Below the pieces are notes generated by a model. It did no database searches, had not been told where the DNA came from, and saw only the letters and a program-made list of their open reading frames with translations. The position numbers were made by a program, and so were the translations under genes. Positions 8,912 to 17,920 of a stretch of 55,574 nucleotides of DNA are shown in pieces; the first letter of the stretch is position 1, and each line of letters opens with the position of its first letter. This stretch comes from Lachnospira pectinoschiza (GTDB lineage Bacteria > Bacillota > Clostridia > Lachnospirales > Lachnospiraceae), in the NCBI RefSeq assembly GCF_900103815.1, contig NZ_FNHZ01000010.1, forward strand, positions 1-55,574, given 5' to 3'.

Positions 8912-8934
8912 GATACATTTTCATTATCAAAATC

Positions 8935-10017
8935 TTATCTCTCGGTACAACTAATACATGGATCAATTGTAAGTACAAGTAAACCAACATCGGCTAGCTC
9001 TGTGTTCTTTAACATCTCGCAAAGGCCTGCAATATTGGCAAATGTAGGAGTCCTTACTCTGATTCTGTCTAGGTATGGAGTGCCATTTGCCTTGGCATAG
9101 TAGAAGGCCTCGCCACGTGGCTGCTCCACTCTCATAATAAACTCGCCCTTAGGATTTCCCTTAACTGGAGTGCTAAGTGTCTTGTCTGCTGGAAGCTTTG
9201 CAATAGCCTGACGAATAATGTCAATTGACTGGTATAGCTCCTTTAAACGCACATAACATCTAGCATATGAGTCGCAATCATTACTTGTAATTGGCTCAAA
9301 ATCTATCTTAGAATATCCTGCATATTCTAGCTTTCTTAAATCTACTGCAAGGCCTGAAGCTCTTGCAAATGGACCAACACAGCCAAGTTCGTGAACCTTT
9401 TCCTTTGAAAGAATGCCCACGCCCTTAAGTCTTGATTCAACTGTGTAATCATAAAAGAAAGTCTTTTCAATAACTTTAAGTTCCTTTTCAACCTCACTAA
9501 GGGTCTCAAGAATTGTTCTTTGCTTATCCTCGTCGATGTCTCTTTTGACACCGCCAATTGTATTTACGGAGAAAATAAGTCTCGCACCTGCAGTAAGTTC
9601 ATGTAGGTCAAGAATTTTCTCACGAATTCTCCAACACTGATAGAAAAGATTTTCAAAACCAAAACCATCGGCTAATAAACCAAGCCAGAGAAGATGTGAG
9701 TGCATTCTGTTAAGCTCAGCCCAGATAGTTCTAAGCATTTTCGCTCTATCAGGGACCTCCACATCCATAATGTGCTCAAGAGTCTCGCAATATCCCATTC
9801 CATGCTGGAAACTACAAATACCGCAGGTTCTCTCCACCACATAAGTCATGGTATTAAAATCCTTCTTCTTTACTAAACCTTCCAAACCTCTATGAATAAA
9901 GCCGATTGAAGGAATTGCTTCAATTACTCTCTCATCCTCTACAACTAAGTCAAGATGAATTGGCTCAGGAAGTACGGGATGCTGAGGGCCGAAAGGAATA
10001 ACGCTACGTTTACCCAT
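8935..10017 (-). CDS. echE: Ech hydrogenase NiFe large subunit EchE
   Basis: This is the catalytic subunit of a group 4 NiFe hydrogenase (NuoD/HycE relative) that reduces protons to H2 with electrons from ferredoxin. Both active-site cysteine pairs are visible: RTCGICSFQH near the N-terminus and DPCISCTER at the extreme C-terminus. The protein stops right after this motif, so there is no peptide for a maturation protease to remove, and no protease gene is nearby. An upstream in-frame start exists at 10056, but the ATG at 10017 sits behind AAGGAGGAAG and gives the expected MGKRSVIPFGPQHP start (360 residues). It overlaps echD by 8 nt. Confidence 0.95.
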   Translation of the reverse strand: MGKRSVIPFGPQHPVLPEPIHLDLVVEDERVIEAIPSIGFIHRGLEGLVKKKDFNTMTYVVERTCGICSFQHGMGYCETLEHIMDVEVPDRAKMLRTIWAELNRMHSHLLWLGLLADGFGFENLFYQCWRIREKILDLHELTAGARLIFSVNTIGGVKRDIDEDKQRTILETLSEVEKELKVIEKTFFYDYTVESRLKGVGILSKEKVHELGCVGPFARASGLAVDLRKLEYAGYSKIDFEPITSNDCDSYARCYVRLKELYQSIDIIRQAIAKLPADKTLSTPVKGNPKGEFIMRVEQPRGEAFYYAKANGTPYLDRIRVRTPTFANIAGLCEMLKNTELADVGLLVLTIDPCISCTER

Positions 10018-10429
10018 TGTTTTCTTCCTCCTTCTTCTCTTCTTGTGGTACACCAAGTGGCGCCTCCACGTTTATTCTATAGAGCTTATTGTCAAGATCG
10101 TTAGTAATTAACTTGATTTTGACACCGAAGATTTCTTTCATTTCATTTTCATAAAATAGCGCTGCCGGAATAAATTCAGTAATGGAGTGAATCTCTTCCT
10201 CTGGCGAAATCACAACCCTTAAAGATAGCGCTTCAAGAGTTTCGTAATTTGAAAATGTATATGTTAAATGAAATTTATCTTCGTAATAGGCTGCGCAGGC
10301 TTGGGAAAATCTCAAACCTTCTCGCTTTAATTCAAGACATCTCTCAAGTAAGTCACTTGCTGGAATTTCCTCAATTTTTGAGAGCTGGCGCACTTTGTCG
10401 TTAGTCTTTAATTCAACAGTCTCATCCAT
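10010..10429 (-). CDS. echD: Ech hydrogenase subunit EchD (NuoC-like)
   Basis: A 139-residue protein in the echD slot between echC and echE. Related NuoC/HycE-N proteins help dock the large subunit; the segment ITEFIPAALFYENEMKEIFGV matches the conserved EREIYEMFG-type region of that family. The start overlaps the echC stop and the end overlaps echE, so all three are translationally coupled. The family is poorly conserved, so the call leans on position and the one motif. Confidence 0.85.
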   Translation of the reverse strand: MDETVELKTNDKVRQLSKIEEIPASDLLERCLELKREGLRFSQACAAYYEDKFHLTYTFSNYETLEALSLRVVISPEEEIHSITEFIPAALFYENEMKEIFGVKIKLITNDLDNKLYRINVEAPLGVPQEEKKEEENNG

Positions 10430-10878
10430 TATGCAATTCCTCCTTCAAGTTCTCTTTCTAGAGCTTCTGCTCTTTGGTTATAAATTTCGATGCCTTTTAA
10501 AATGCCATCAATAATTGATTGTGGTCTTGCTGCGCATCCAGGAACATAGACATCCACAGGAATTGTAGTATCTACGCCGCCTTTGATGTTGTAGCATTCC
10601 TTAAATACGCCGCCTGTACAGGCACATACGCCAATTGCAACTACCACCTTAGGGTCTGCCATTTGCTCATATAACTGTTTTACTGTGGCTTCGTTTTGTG
10701 CATTTACGCCACCTGTTATTACTAAAATGTCTGCCTGAAGTGGATCACCTGTGTTTATAACGCCAAGTCTTTCTGCGTCATAAACTGGTGTCAGACAGGC
10801 TAAAACTTCAATATCACATCCGTTACAGCTAGATCCATCATAGTGGAGAAGCCAAGGTGATTTTAATCCTTTTCCCAT
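10429..10878 (-). CDS. echC: Ech hydrogenase small subunit EchC (NuoB-like)
   Basis: The 4Fe-4S small subunit that carries the proximal cluster next to the NiFe site. Conserved cysteines are visible in SSCNGCDIEV, GVCACTGG and YVPGCAARP. I place the start at 10878 (MGKGLKSPWL, 149 residues) rather than at the ATG 12 nt upstream, because GGAGGTTGAC lies directly before it and the upstream ATG overlaps that ribosome site. It overlaps echD by one nucleotide. Confidence 0.95.
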   Translation of the reverse strand: MGKGLKSPWLLHYDGSSCNGCDIEVLACLTPVYDAERLGVINTGDPLQADILVITGGVNAQNEATVKQLYEQMADPKVVVAIGVCACTGGVFKECYNIKGGVDTTIPVDVYVPGCAARPQSIIDGILKGIEIYNQRAEALERELEGGIA

Positions 10879-10889
10879 GTCAACCTCCA

Positions 10890-11753
10890 TTATTTTATAA
10901 TCATAAGAATTATTAAGTTAACTCCAGCAGTAAATAAAGTCACTACCCATGTAGTTTTAAGCATTGTCTGCCATTTTACTCTGGCGGAAGCATTATCAAT
11001 TAATATTTCAAGAAAATATACTAATAACACTACGACTAAGGCAACAACTATGCTGATTGGATTTTCATTTACAATAAAAAGTGATACAACTGCCATTAAA
11101 AATACATTTTCATACCACTCAGTTACTGTAAATATAGCTAAATTCTTAGTTCCGATATCTGATGTTATACCCTTTACAATCTCCTGATTTGGATGGTGAG
11201 AAGTTGCTAAATCAAATGGTGACTTTCTCATCTTGATTGTAAGGATAAAGACAAAGGCTATGAAAAATCCTGGTAAGTACATAATTGCACTATCTGAACT
11301 TTTAGCAATGTCTGCTACGTTAAAGCTGCCTGTTGCAAGGTAGAAGCCAACGCAGGCAAATAATACTGCAGGTTCGTAAATCATCATGGATAAAAGCTCT
11401 CTTTGAGCACCGATTGATGCATATGGGGAACTTGTTACAACGCCTGCAAAATAAAGGAAAGTTGCTGCTGTACTCATTACAAAGAAGCACATTAAAATGT
11501 CAGTACCTGAAAAGAACATTGCTCCTGTAAGAATCATTAAAACCATGTAAGAAATCAAAAGAAAATTCTGTGATTTTGTTACAGCAGTTTCTCTCTTAGT
11601 TAACAATTTTGATACATCATAGAAGGGCTGTAAAAGTGGCGGACCAACTCTTCGCTGCATTCTTGCAGAAATTTTTCTATCTAGTCCATCTAGTAAACCG
11701 CCAATTAGTGGAGCTAGAAGGATGTAGCATATGGTAAGAATTATTCTAATCAT
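10890..11753 (-). CDS. echB: Ech hydrogenase membrane subunit EchB (NuoH-like)
   Basis: A 287-residue integral membrane protein with about eight hydrophobic segments. NuoH-family proteins join the peripheral arm to the ion-pumping arm. The conserved acidic/aromatic loop (GPPLLQPFYDVSKLLTKR) and the SPFDLATSHHPNQEIVKG loop are clear. It starts within the last codons of echA (4-nt overlap) behind GGAGGTG. Confidence 0.94.
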   Translation of the reverse strand: MIRIILTICYILLAPLIGGLLDGLDRKISARMQRRVGPPLLQPFYDVSKLLTKRETAVTKSQNFLLISYMVLMILTGAMFFSGTDILMCFFVMSTAATFLYFAGVVTSSPYASIGAQRELLSMMIYEPAVLFACVGFYLATGSFNVADIAKSSDSAIMYLPGFFIAFVFILTIKMRKSPFDLATSHHPNQEIVKGITSDIGTKNLAIFTVTEWYENVFLMAVVSLFIVNENPISIVVALVVVLLVYFLEILIDNASARVKWQTMLKTTWVVTLFTAGVNLIILMIIK

Positions 11754-13678
11754 AAGAACACACCTCCTATTATTCTACACATCATTACAACTATTACTGC
11801 TAGAGTAAAAATCTGTGATGGCATCATAAGTTTTCTTGAACCGATAATCTTATGGAAATAGAAATTAGACAACCAAAGGGTCTTTTCATTTCCTAAAGAA
11901 TCTGTAAAGGCTCTGTTATCGCCTGTGTTTACACCATTCATGTAAGATAACTTAAGATCTTGTGTTTGCTGCTTGCTGCTTAGGTAAGCAAGGAATGGCA
12001 CTGCAAATACTACAACGATAATGATAATTAATGTAAATAAAACCTGATTTGACAATACATTTTCAGAAGAACCAAACATCTCATTAACTAGTGGGTTAAC
12101 AAATGTTTCGGAAACTAGTGGGAAGAGAGCACAAAGGGCAATCATAAGGATTGCATGAATTGTAAGAGAAATCATCTCATTCTTCTTTGTTTTATCCTTC
12201 ACTTGAGCTCCGTTTAAGTGGCTGTGGCTAATAATCTTGCCCATCCACTTAGTCCAGTAAAATGATGTTGTAGCCGAACCAAAAATGATAAAGAATACTA
12301 AAACAATATTTCTTACGTCTACTGAAGCCTTAAGTGCTGCCCATTTTGAAATTAACATACCAAATGGAGCAAGGAACATTCCAGCAATTCCAATAAACAT
12401 AAAGATTGCTAGCTTAGGTAGCATATAAAGTAGACCATGCATATCTTCTACGTCTCTTGAACCAAGGGCATTTTCTGTTGCACCAATGTCCTGGAAAAGA
12501 AGAGATTTTGAAATTGCGTGGAACATCATTAAAAAGATTGCTGCCCAAACTGTCTCAGATGTACCAACACCAGCACAGGCCACCATTAGGCCTAGGTTTG
12601 ATATTGTCGAGAAAGCAAGCACTTTCTTTCCATCTGACTGCGCTATGGCCATGAAGGAGGTTATTAAAAATGTAAAACCACCCACGAAGGCTATCATATT
12701 TCCTGTCATTGTGCCTGACATTGCAGGGGACAGTCTAAGTAAAACATATATTCCTGCCTTTACCATTGTTGCTGAGTGAAGCAAGGCTGAACTTGGTGTT
12801 GGAGCAACCATGGCGCCAATAAGCCAAGTTGAGAATGGTAACTGTGCAGCTTTTGTTAGTGCTGCAAAGGCAATAAGTGCAACGCAAATTACAGCACATT
12901 TCGACTGGATTGTACCCATGGCAACTAAGGTATGAAGATCTACATTTTCATAGGTATATCCAAAATAAACAATTGCAATAGCTAGAGCACAACCGCCAAG
13001 AAGGTTCATCCATAATGCTCTAAATGAGTTGTTAACAGCTTCTTCTTCTCTTGTGTAGCCAATAAGAAGGAATGAGCAAATACTTGTCATTTCCCAGAAG
13101 AAGTCAATCCAGAGTAGGTTTTCTGATAGAACAAATCCAAACATTGCTCCAAGGAATAAGAAAAGTAGAGCAAAGAAGTAATATCTTCTATCAGTAACGT
13201 TACTGTGGTGTGCGCTGTGGTGGTATCCATGCATATACCCCACTGCATAGACTACAATTAAGCTTCCGATAATTCCAACGATTATACACATTAAAATTGA
13301 GAGATAATCGATGTAAATGTGACCAACAACTTCGCGTGTTTCAGGTCCGAAGATCTCGTAATAGGCTATAAGAGCTGTTGGACAGATTGATAACAAACTT
13401 ACCCAGGCCTTTTTATACTTAAAAGACAGATAAGTCACAACGCCCATTAGTACTATTTCAGCCGCTAATATAATGTGATCAACTAACTCAGTGTTATAGT
13501 AAAGAGTGATTGTTTCCATCCCTTTGCTAATCCATTGACATACAAGAACCCCAACAGAAACCATAATGACAACAGCTGATAAATAAGCTATGGCATTTCT
13601 GATTTTGTTAATTCTAGTACAGTACATTATTATGGCTATAACTAATGGAAAAATAATTAAGAATGGTATTATCGCCAT
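11750..13678 (-). CDS. echA: Ech hydrogenase antiporter-like subunit EchA (NuoL-like)
   Basis: A large NuoL/MrpA-type membrane subunit (642 residues from the start chosen here) thought to translocate H+ or Na+ when ferredoxin is oxidised. Many transmembrane helices are visible, together with the family core (LLGGCALAIAI, PTPSSALLHSATMVKAGIYVLLR) and a C-terminal amphipathic stretch. An upstream in-frame ATG at 13711 has no ribosome site; the ATG at 13678 lies behind ACGGGGGTGC and is preferred. It is the first gene of the ech-hyp operon. Confidence 0.93.
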   Translation of the reverse strand: MAIIPFLIIFPLVIAIIMYCTRINKIRNAIAYLSAVVIMVSVGVLVCQWISKGMETITLYYNTELVDHIILAAEIVLMGVVTYLSFKYKKAWVSLLSICPTALIAYYEIFGPETREVVGHIYIDYLSILMCIIVGIIGSLIVVYAVGYMHGYHHSAHHSNVTDRRYYFFALLFLFLGAMFGFVLSENLLWIDFFWEMTSICSFLLIGYTREEEAVNNSFRALWMNLLGGCALAIAIVYFGYTYENVDLHTLVAMGTIQSKCAVICVALIAFAALTKAAQLPFSTWLIGAMVAPTPSSALLHSATMVKAGIYVLLRLSPAMSGTMTGNMIAFVGGFTFLITSFMAIAQSDGKKVLAFSTISNLGLMVACAGVGTSETVWAAIFLMMFHAISKSLLFQDIGATENALGSRDVEDMHGLLYMLPKLAIFMFIGIAGMFLAPFGMLISKWAALKASVDVRNIVLVFFIIFGSATTSFYWTKWMGKIISHSHLNGAQVKDKTKKNEMISLTIHAILMIALCALFPLVSETFVNPLVNEMFGSSENVLSNQVLFTLIIIIVVVFAVPFLAYLSSKQQTQDLKLSYMNGVNTGDNRAFTDSLGNEKTLWLSNFYFHKIIGSRKLMMPSQIFTLAVIVVMMCRIIGGVFL

Positions 13679-13971
13679 AAGCACCCCCGTAAAATTATTT
13701 GACTTAAACATTTGTATTTTTTTGGAAAATGTATTCTATTATGAATACTATTTTTCTATAAGTCAATTCACTCTATATTATATTATTTCTGACAGTCTAA
13801 TTCAATTATTTCTTGAAAATAAATGACATTTTGGGCTATAGTTAAGGATGGGTGAGAATATAGAGATTTACTTGCTAATTTGTTGCTGTTTTGTGAAATT
13901 TATATTGTATTTTTATTGAAGTTATATTGAAGTTACAGTCAAAGATTTATGATAAAAAAGGGGGTTTTATT
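13679..13971. promoter_or_regulatory. Divergent intergenic region between echA and hypA
   Basis: About 290 A/T-rich bases separate the ech-hyp operon (minus strand) from hypA (plus strand), so both promoters should lie here. I see TATTAT/TATAAT-like hexamers but no pair that I can place with confidence, and no clear operator. Confidence 0.3.
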
Positions 13972-14316
13972 ATGCATGAAATGAGCTATTGCGTTCGTAT
14001 TGTGGACGAGGCTATTAAAGCCGCAGTAGATAATGATATAAAGGAAGTTTCTGGGGTTTACGTAGAGGTTGGCGAGATGACCGCCTGTGTAAACGAACTT
14101 TTATTAAAGGCCTTCTCGAAGGCCAAGCTTAATACTTGCCTTGAAAATGCAACTCTTCATCTCACAAACCAAGAGGTTATCGCCTTTTGTGAGGATTGCC
14201 AAAAAGAATTTAAACCAAGTCGTGAAAATAACTACTCCTGTCCAATCTGTAAGGGAATCCACAGTCATATTGTGAAAGGTAGGGACTGTGTAATATTAAG
14301 GATTGAAGGGGAGTAA
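13972..14316 (+). CDS. hypA: Nickel-insertion protein HypA
   Basis: HypA delivers Ni to the hydrogenase large-subunit precursor. The 114-residue product begins MHEMSYC, giving the Met-His-Glu nickel site, and has the zinc finger CEDC...CPIC. An in-frame upstream start at 13927 exists, but the ATG at 13972 sits behind AAAGGGGG and gives the invariant N-terminus. It is transcribed away from the ech-hyp operon. Its usual GTPase partner HypB is not in the window, so it is either encoded elsewhere or dispensable here. Confidence 0.96.
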   Translation: MHEMSYCVRIVDEAIKAAVDNDIKEVSGVYVEVGEMTACVNELLLKAFSKAKLNTCLENATLHLTNQEVIAFCEDCQKEFKPSRENNYSCPICKGIHSHIVKGRDCVILRIEGE

Positions 14317-14354
14317 GCTTTTTAAAATGCAATAATGCCAATTTAAGCAAAATA

Positions 14355-14394
14355 AAACTAGCCAGGGAGTATTGAAATTTCCTTTGGCTAGTTT
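14355..14394. terminator. Bidirectional terminator after hypA
   Basis: AAACTAGCCA (14355-14364) pairs with TGGCTAGTTT (14385-14394), followed by a T-run. It is shared with the convergent thioesterase gene. Confidence 0.75.
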
Positions 14395-14443
14395 TTGATA
14401 TTTATATTGGTTTATATTGGTTGATATTTATATCAAATGATAT

Positions 14444-14884
14444 TTACTTGCTGCTCTTTTCGTTGAACTGCTCAAGTATGGCATCTACCTCTGGATAGCT
14501 TCTTTTAAGGGACATTGGCTTGCCTTCTCTATCAAGGAAGCAATGATCTGAGGTACCAACACATCTAACTTCTCCAGTTTTTGAATCTGAAATAGTATAT
14601 TTAATGGATAATTTGATTCCATTGTACTTTGTCACCTCTAAATCAACATTAACAATGTCGTAATAGTGAGTCATTGTCTTATATTTTGCTGAAACTGAAA
14701 GAACTGGACTTATAATTCCCATTTCTTCCATCTTTTCATATCCCATGCCAATCTGTGTTAAAATGTAGGATCTTGCCTCTTCAAACCATCTAATATAATT
14801 GCTGTGATGAGCAATTCCCATCTGATCTGTCTCGTAGTACTGCACCTGGTGCTGGTAGGGTTTGATTTCCTTTAAATTTATCAT
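14444..14884 (-). CDS. Acyl-CoA thioesterase, YbgC/4HBT hotdog family
   Basis: A 146-residue single-hotdog protein. The 4-hydroxybenzoyl-CoA thioesterase-type active-site segment is clear: YYETDQMGIAHHSNYIRWFEEAR, with the catalytic Asp in ETDQMG. Such enzymes hydrolyse short- or medium-chain acyl-CoA; the exact substrate cannot be read from sequence. It starts at 14884 behind AAAGGAGAG. It stands alone between hypA and the recombinase gene. Confidence 0.88.
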   Translation of the reverse strand: MINLKEIKPYQHQVQYYETDQMGIAHHSNYIRWFEEARSYILTQIGMGYEKMEEMGIISPVLSVSAKYKTMTHYYDIVNVDLEVTKYNGIKLSIKYTISDSKTGEVRCVGTSDHCFLDREGKPMSLKRSYPEVDAILEQFNEKSSK

Positions 14885-14948
14885 TATACACTTCTCTCCT
14901 TTTAGCTAATTTATTTAGTCTTATTAATTTGGAATTATCTTGCCAAAT

Positions 14949-15974
14949 TTAAAAGCCTGTCTTTATTGATAAAATGGACATCTCTCCGTTAGTATCAACG
15001 TCATTCTTATTTACAATTCTTTCGTAGCGATTCATCCATTTTGTTGTTATACCACCAAATTTAGCTACATTTTCCTTACTCACATTGCCTTTAAGTAGCA
15101 TAATCATTGCGATATGGCGAAGGCTCTGCATAGTGAAGGGCTTGATTACAAGCTTTGTGTCGCTCTTTTTGCTTGCCTTTATAGTTTTTGCTTCAGTTTT
15201 GGGGCTTGCCTTTACAGTCTCGCTGCCCTCAGTGTTTATCATGTCAATATACTTTAAAAGTAAACGCTCTGTGTCACGCATCTTTATCTGATTGCCTCTG
15301 TTATTGTAAAATAGCGGGCCGGCAGTTATTTCATAGTCCTTGATATACTTATCAAGAATTTCTGAAAGGTCTTTATCAAGCTCAAGGATTCGTGTGATCT
15401 TTCTGCTAGAATTTCCGCTTGATGTTAGGCTGATGGCTATGTGCTCATCATCCACAAGCAATACATTTTCAAAAGCCAAATGACAAACTTCTGTGTTTGT
15501 AAGGCCTAGTTTAAGACATAAGGAAAATATAGTAAAGGCCTTGTAGTCATTACATTCTAAACATTTATTTAAAACCAAGTCAACCTCTTTTAGACTTGGC
15601 AAATCCTCTTCTTTTATGGTTTTGTCCTGCTCTGGAAGGCTAAACTCTCTAAAATAATTAGTGTATTCCTCACCATGATTTATTCTGTAATTCTCTATAA
15701 AATCGCAAATCGAACGCATTACAGAATATCGCATAACAGCAGTACTGTAGGACAATTTCTCATTGTTGATCTTCTTAATTAAATCTTCGTAAAACTTCTT
15801 AGTATCCTCAAGACTTAAGTTGTAGGGATCGTGGCCAACACACTTTGTAAAATGTGCCACAACATTATAGTATTCCTTCCTTGTTCTTGCCTTCAAATTG
15901 GTCTCAAAGTAGACCCAAATCTTTTCATTGAATTCTTTGCTTATATCTAAATTTACCCTTTTTATAGGAATCAC
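14949..15974 (-). CDS. Degenerate tyrosine recombinase-like protein
   Basis: About 341 residues with a SAM-like N-terminal core-binding domain (LKARTRKEYYNVVAHFTK) and a C-terminal tyrosine-recombinase fold. The catalytic set is broken: the box-I Arg is missing (LGLTNTEV where GLRxxE is usual), the box-II His is Gln (MQSLRHIAM; the Arg is kept), the LGH motif reads FGG, and a candidate Tyr remains in NRYERIV. It may be a structural or regulatory DNA-binding relative or a divergent resolvase of this replicon. A Lys/Thr/Ser-rich insert lies at about 250-270. The start is unclear: GGAGGTG at 15972-15978 overlaps the only GTG. Confidence 0.7.
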   Translation of the reverse strand: MIPIKRVNLDISKEFNEKIWVYFETNLKARTRKEYYNVVAHFTKCVGHDPYNLSLEDTKKFYEDLIKKINNEKLSYSTAVMRYSVMRSICDFIENYRINHGEEYTNYFREFSLPEQDKTIKEEDLPSLKEVDLVLNKCLECNDYKAFTIFSLCLKLGLTNTEVCHLAFENVLLVDDEHIAISLTSSGNSSRKITRILELDKDLSEILDKYIKDYEITAGPLFYNNRGNQIKMRDTERLLLKYIDMINTEGSETVKASPKTEAKTIKASKKSDTKLVIKPFTMQSLRHIAMIMLLKGNVSKENVAKFGGITTKWMNRYERIVNKNDVDTNGEMSILSIKTGF

Positions 15975-16298
15975 CTCCGAAATAGTAGTAGTGCTAGTCT
16001 AATTTTGTCATACATTGACGACATATGTCAAGCATTTTTAAAATATCAAATCCCTCCACAAAACATAAATCACAACGAAATCTCAAACAAAATAGTAATT
16101 AAAAAGAAAAGTGATTTTGAACTGAGTTCAGAGTTTTATATCAATAATATTATTTATAAGTTATCCACAACAAAGCTAGTGTTTATGCACATTTCACCAT
16201 TTTGGCTGTGAATAAAATTAATTGATTTTATATCGGGAATCAAATATAATAGTAAAAGCGTTTTATTATTTACGTATTATTTAGACGGGGGTAACTTA
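15975..16298 (+). promoter_or_regulatory. Rep-gene upstream region with ParB-type site and DnaA box
   Basis: This 324-base A/T-rich gap holds one copy of the replicon's palindrome (TTGAACTGAGTTCAG, 16117-16131) and an exact DnaA box, TTATCCACA (16161-16169). The downstream gene's ribosome site is GGGGGT at 16286-16292. The combination suggests a control or origin region for the adjacent Rep-like gene. Confidence 0.6.
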
Positions 16299-17696
16299 AT
16301 GGAACAATATTCAAGAAGATTCATCGAAGAGTTAGCTAACCATATTGATCCGCTTATTATTGATTACTTCAACAAAAAGAAGTCAGTCTATAAAGGTTTC
16401 AAAGCTGATAATGTTGCTGAATTAATAGATGAAGCTTTAATGGAACATCTTGAAGGTAAGACCAGTAGAGATGATTTAATTCCCATTATTAATAAAATCA
16501 AAAAATCGAGATTACAGAAAAGAGCTCGTTGGTATAAGAATTACATCAACGACATTAACACAATGAGCATTGATGATCCAAAGCATCCACTTGCTAATGA
16601 TATCCAGATGGCCAAGACTATTGCTATCGATAAGTATGCTGATATTTTCGGAGATAAAGATATTCCAGAAATTATTGAGGATCGTAAAAATGCAGCTACT
16701 GAATGGAAGAACGACTCAAACAGTTTACTCATAAACTTCCCTGGAATTTCATCATTTACAGATAAGTCAATTTACAACTCTCTTAAGAATGATGTAATCA
16801 TAAGTTCATGGAAGTACATCGAGTCAGAACTTGCTGGTAACATTGATTCATATTTGCGTCAGTTCCCAGCGGAGTTAGTTGATAAACCTCTATTCAGTCC
16901 TTCATCATTTACATTGATGATGAACGAAGCATCAGAGAATATTTTACAAGAAATTATCACTGATGAAAATGGAACTGAACTTCTAGAGGTTCATGTAAAC
17001 TCAGGTAAACTTAATCCACCTAAGGCAATGGACACTAACGATTTAAAACTTGTTAATGCTTTCATTTCTAATATCAATATGCAGGAGTTCTCAAGAGAGA
17101 AATCTGTAATCGTGGATTTGAATACTTTGGGTAAGGAAGTTGTAAATTATCATGTTGGTAAGAACGTTCTTAATAAAATTTCAAATTCTTGCCGCAAGCT
17201 TGTAGAATATAACTTCTTCTACGAGTCAGATGGAAGTAAGATTTTCTTTAACCTTTTCGATAACATTGTTATTAAGGAAGATGCAGAAAGACCTTATGCC
17301 ATTGCTCAGTTCGGAGAAGTTTTAAGTAATGCCATAATCAAAAAGAAGTTAATTTCTATTACTTCTGCTTCTTATGATGTTTTACAGAATAATCTTTCAA
17401 AGATTATCTGCTACGCAATGAAGCAGGAACAGATTGCAAATCAGGAAAACAAACTTGGCGAATACAGCTACACATATTTCCAGAAGATTGTAAGATTTAA
17501 GTTGAAGAATAAGAAGAAGAATCTCCAGCTTATCCAAGATAGTCTTCAGGAATTCGTAGACAACAAAATCGCCATTGAAAGCTTCGAGCTTAAGAACGGC
17601 GTATTCATTATCAAGTTCCTTCCACTATCAGATGCAGAACTTGAAGATCTTCAGTTTGATAAGAAAGACAAGTTGATTGAGAGTGTTGCTAAGTAG
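16299..17696 (+). CDS. Putative replication/plasmid-maintenance protein (Rep-like, winged-helix)
   Basis: A 465-residue soluble protein. I recognise no exact family. The second half (about 240-455) looks like two consecutive winged-helix units, a pattern seen in Rep_3/RepB-type initiators: NDLKLVNAFISNI, then LSKIICYAMKQEQI, then a basic helix KKKNLQLIQDSLQEFVDNK followed by a beta-wing. The N-terminal 100 residues are helical and basic (KKSRLQKRARWYKNY). The context is strong: a ParB-type site and DnaA box upstream, iterons, a second Rep-like gene and parAB downstream. A strong terminator follows. Function is inferred from position. Confidence 0.5.
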   Translation: MEQYSRRFIEELANHIDPLIIDYFNKKKSVYKGFKADNVAELIDEALMEHLEGKTSRDDLIPIINKIKKSRLQKRARWYKNYINDINTMSIDDPKHPLANDIQMAKTIAIDKYADIFGDKDIPEIIEDRKNAATEWKNDSNSLLINFPGISSFTDKSIYNSLKNDVIISSWKYIESELAGNIDSYLRQFPAELVDKPLFSPSSFTLMMNEASENILQEIITDENGTELLEVHVNSGKLNPPKAMDTNDLKLVNAFISNINMQEFSREKSVIVDLNTLGKEVVNYHVGKNVLNKISNSCRKLVEYNFFYESDGSKIFFNLFDNIVIKEDAERPYAIAQFGEVLSNAIIKKKLISITSASYDVLQNNLSKIICYAMKQEQIANQENKLGEYSYTYFQKIVRFKLKNKKKNLQLIQDSLQEFVDNKIAIESFELKNGVFIIKFLPLSDAELEDLQFDKKDKLIESVAK

Positions 17697-17744
17697 AATT
17701 GGTTTTAATGAGATGAGAATTTAATTTAAGTGATTATATGAAGA

Positions 17745-17774
17745 AGATGCTGCCAGAGGGCAGCATCTTTTTTT
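17745..17774 (+). terminator. Intrinsic terminator after the 465-residue Rep-like gene
   Basis: AGATGCTGCC (17745-17754) pairs with GGCAGCATCT (17759-17768) around an AGAG loop and is followed by seven T's. Confidence 0.92.
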
Positions 17775-17920
17775 GTGGAAGCTGGAAGATGAATATACAA
17801 CAGAGTATATGTATGAGATAAGCTATGGATATAGTTATGATTTGTTGGTGACATGACTTGCTGCTCTTCTACTCTGCTACTTTTCTTCTTTTCTTGTATT
17901 CTTTCATGAGTCCGGGGGAC

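Noticed and set aside
8392..13678. Complex I or formate hydrogenlyase instead of Ech
   Set aside because: Only six structural subunits, no NuoEFG or formate dehydrogenase gene, and full NiFe cysteine motifs with adjacent hyp genes fit Ech best.
16005..16211. 68-codon plus-strand frame before the Rep-like gene
   Set aside because: No ribosome site; it spans the ParB-type palindrome and the DnaA box; the composition looks like non-coding A/T-rich DNA.
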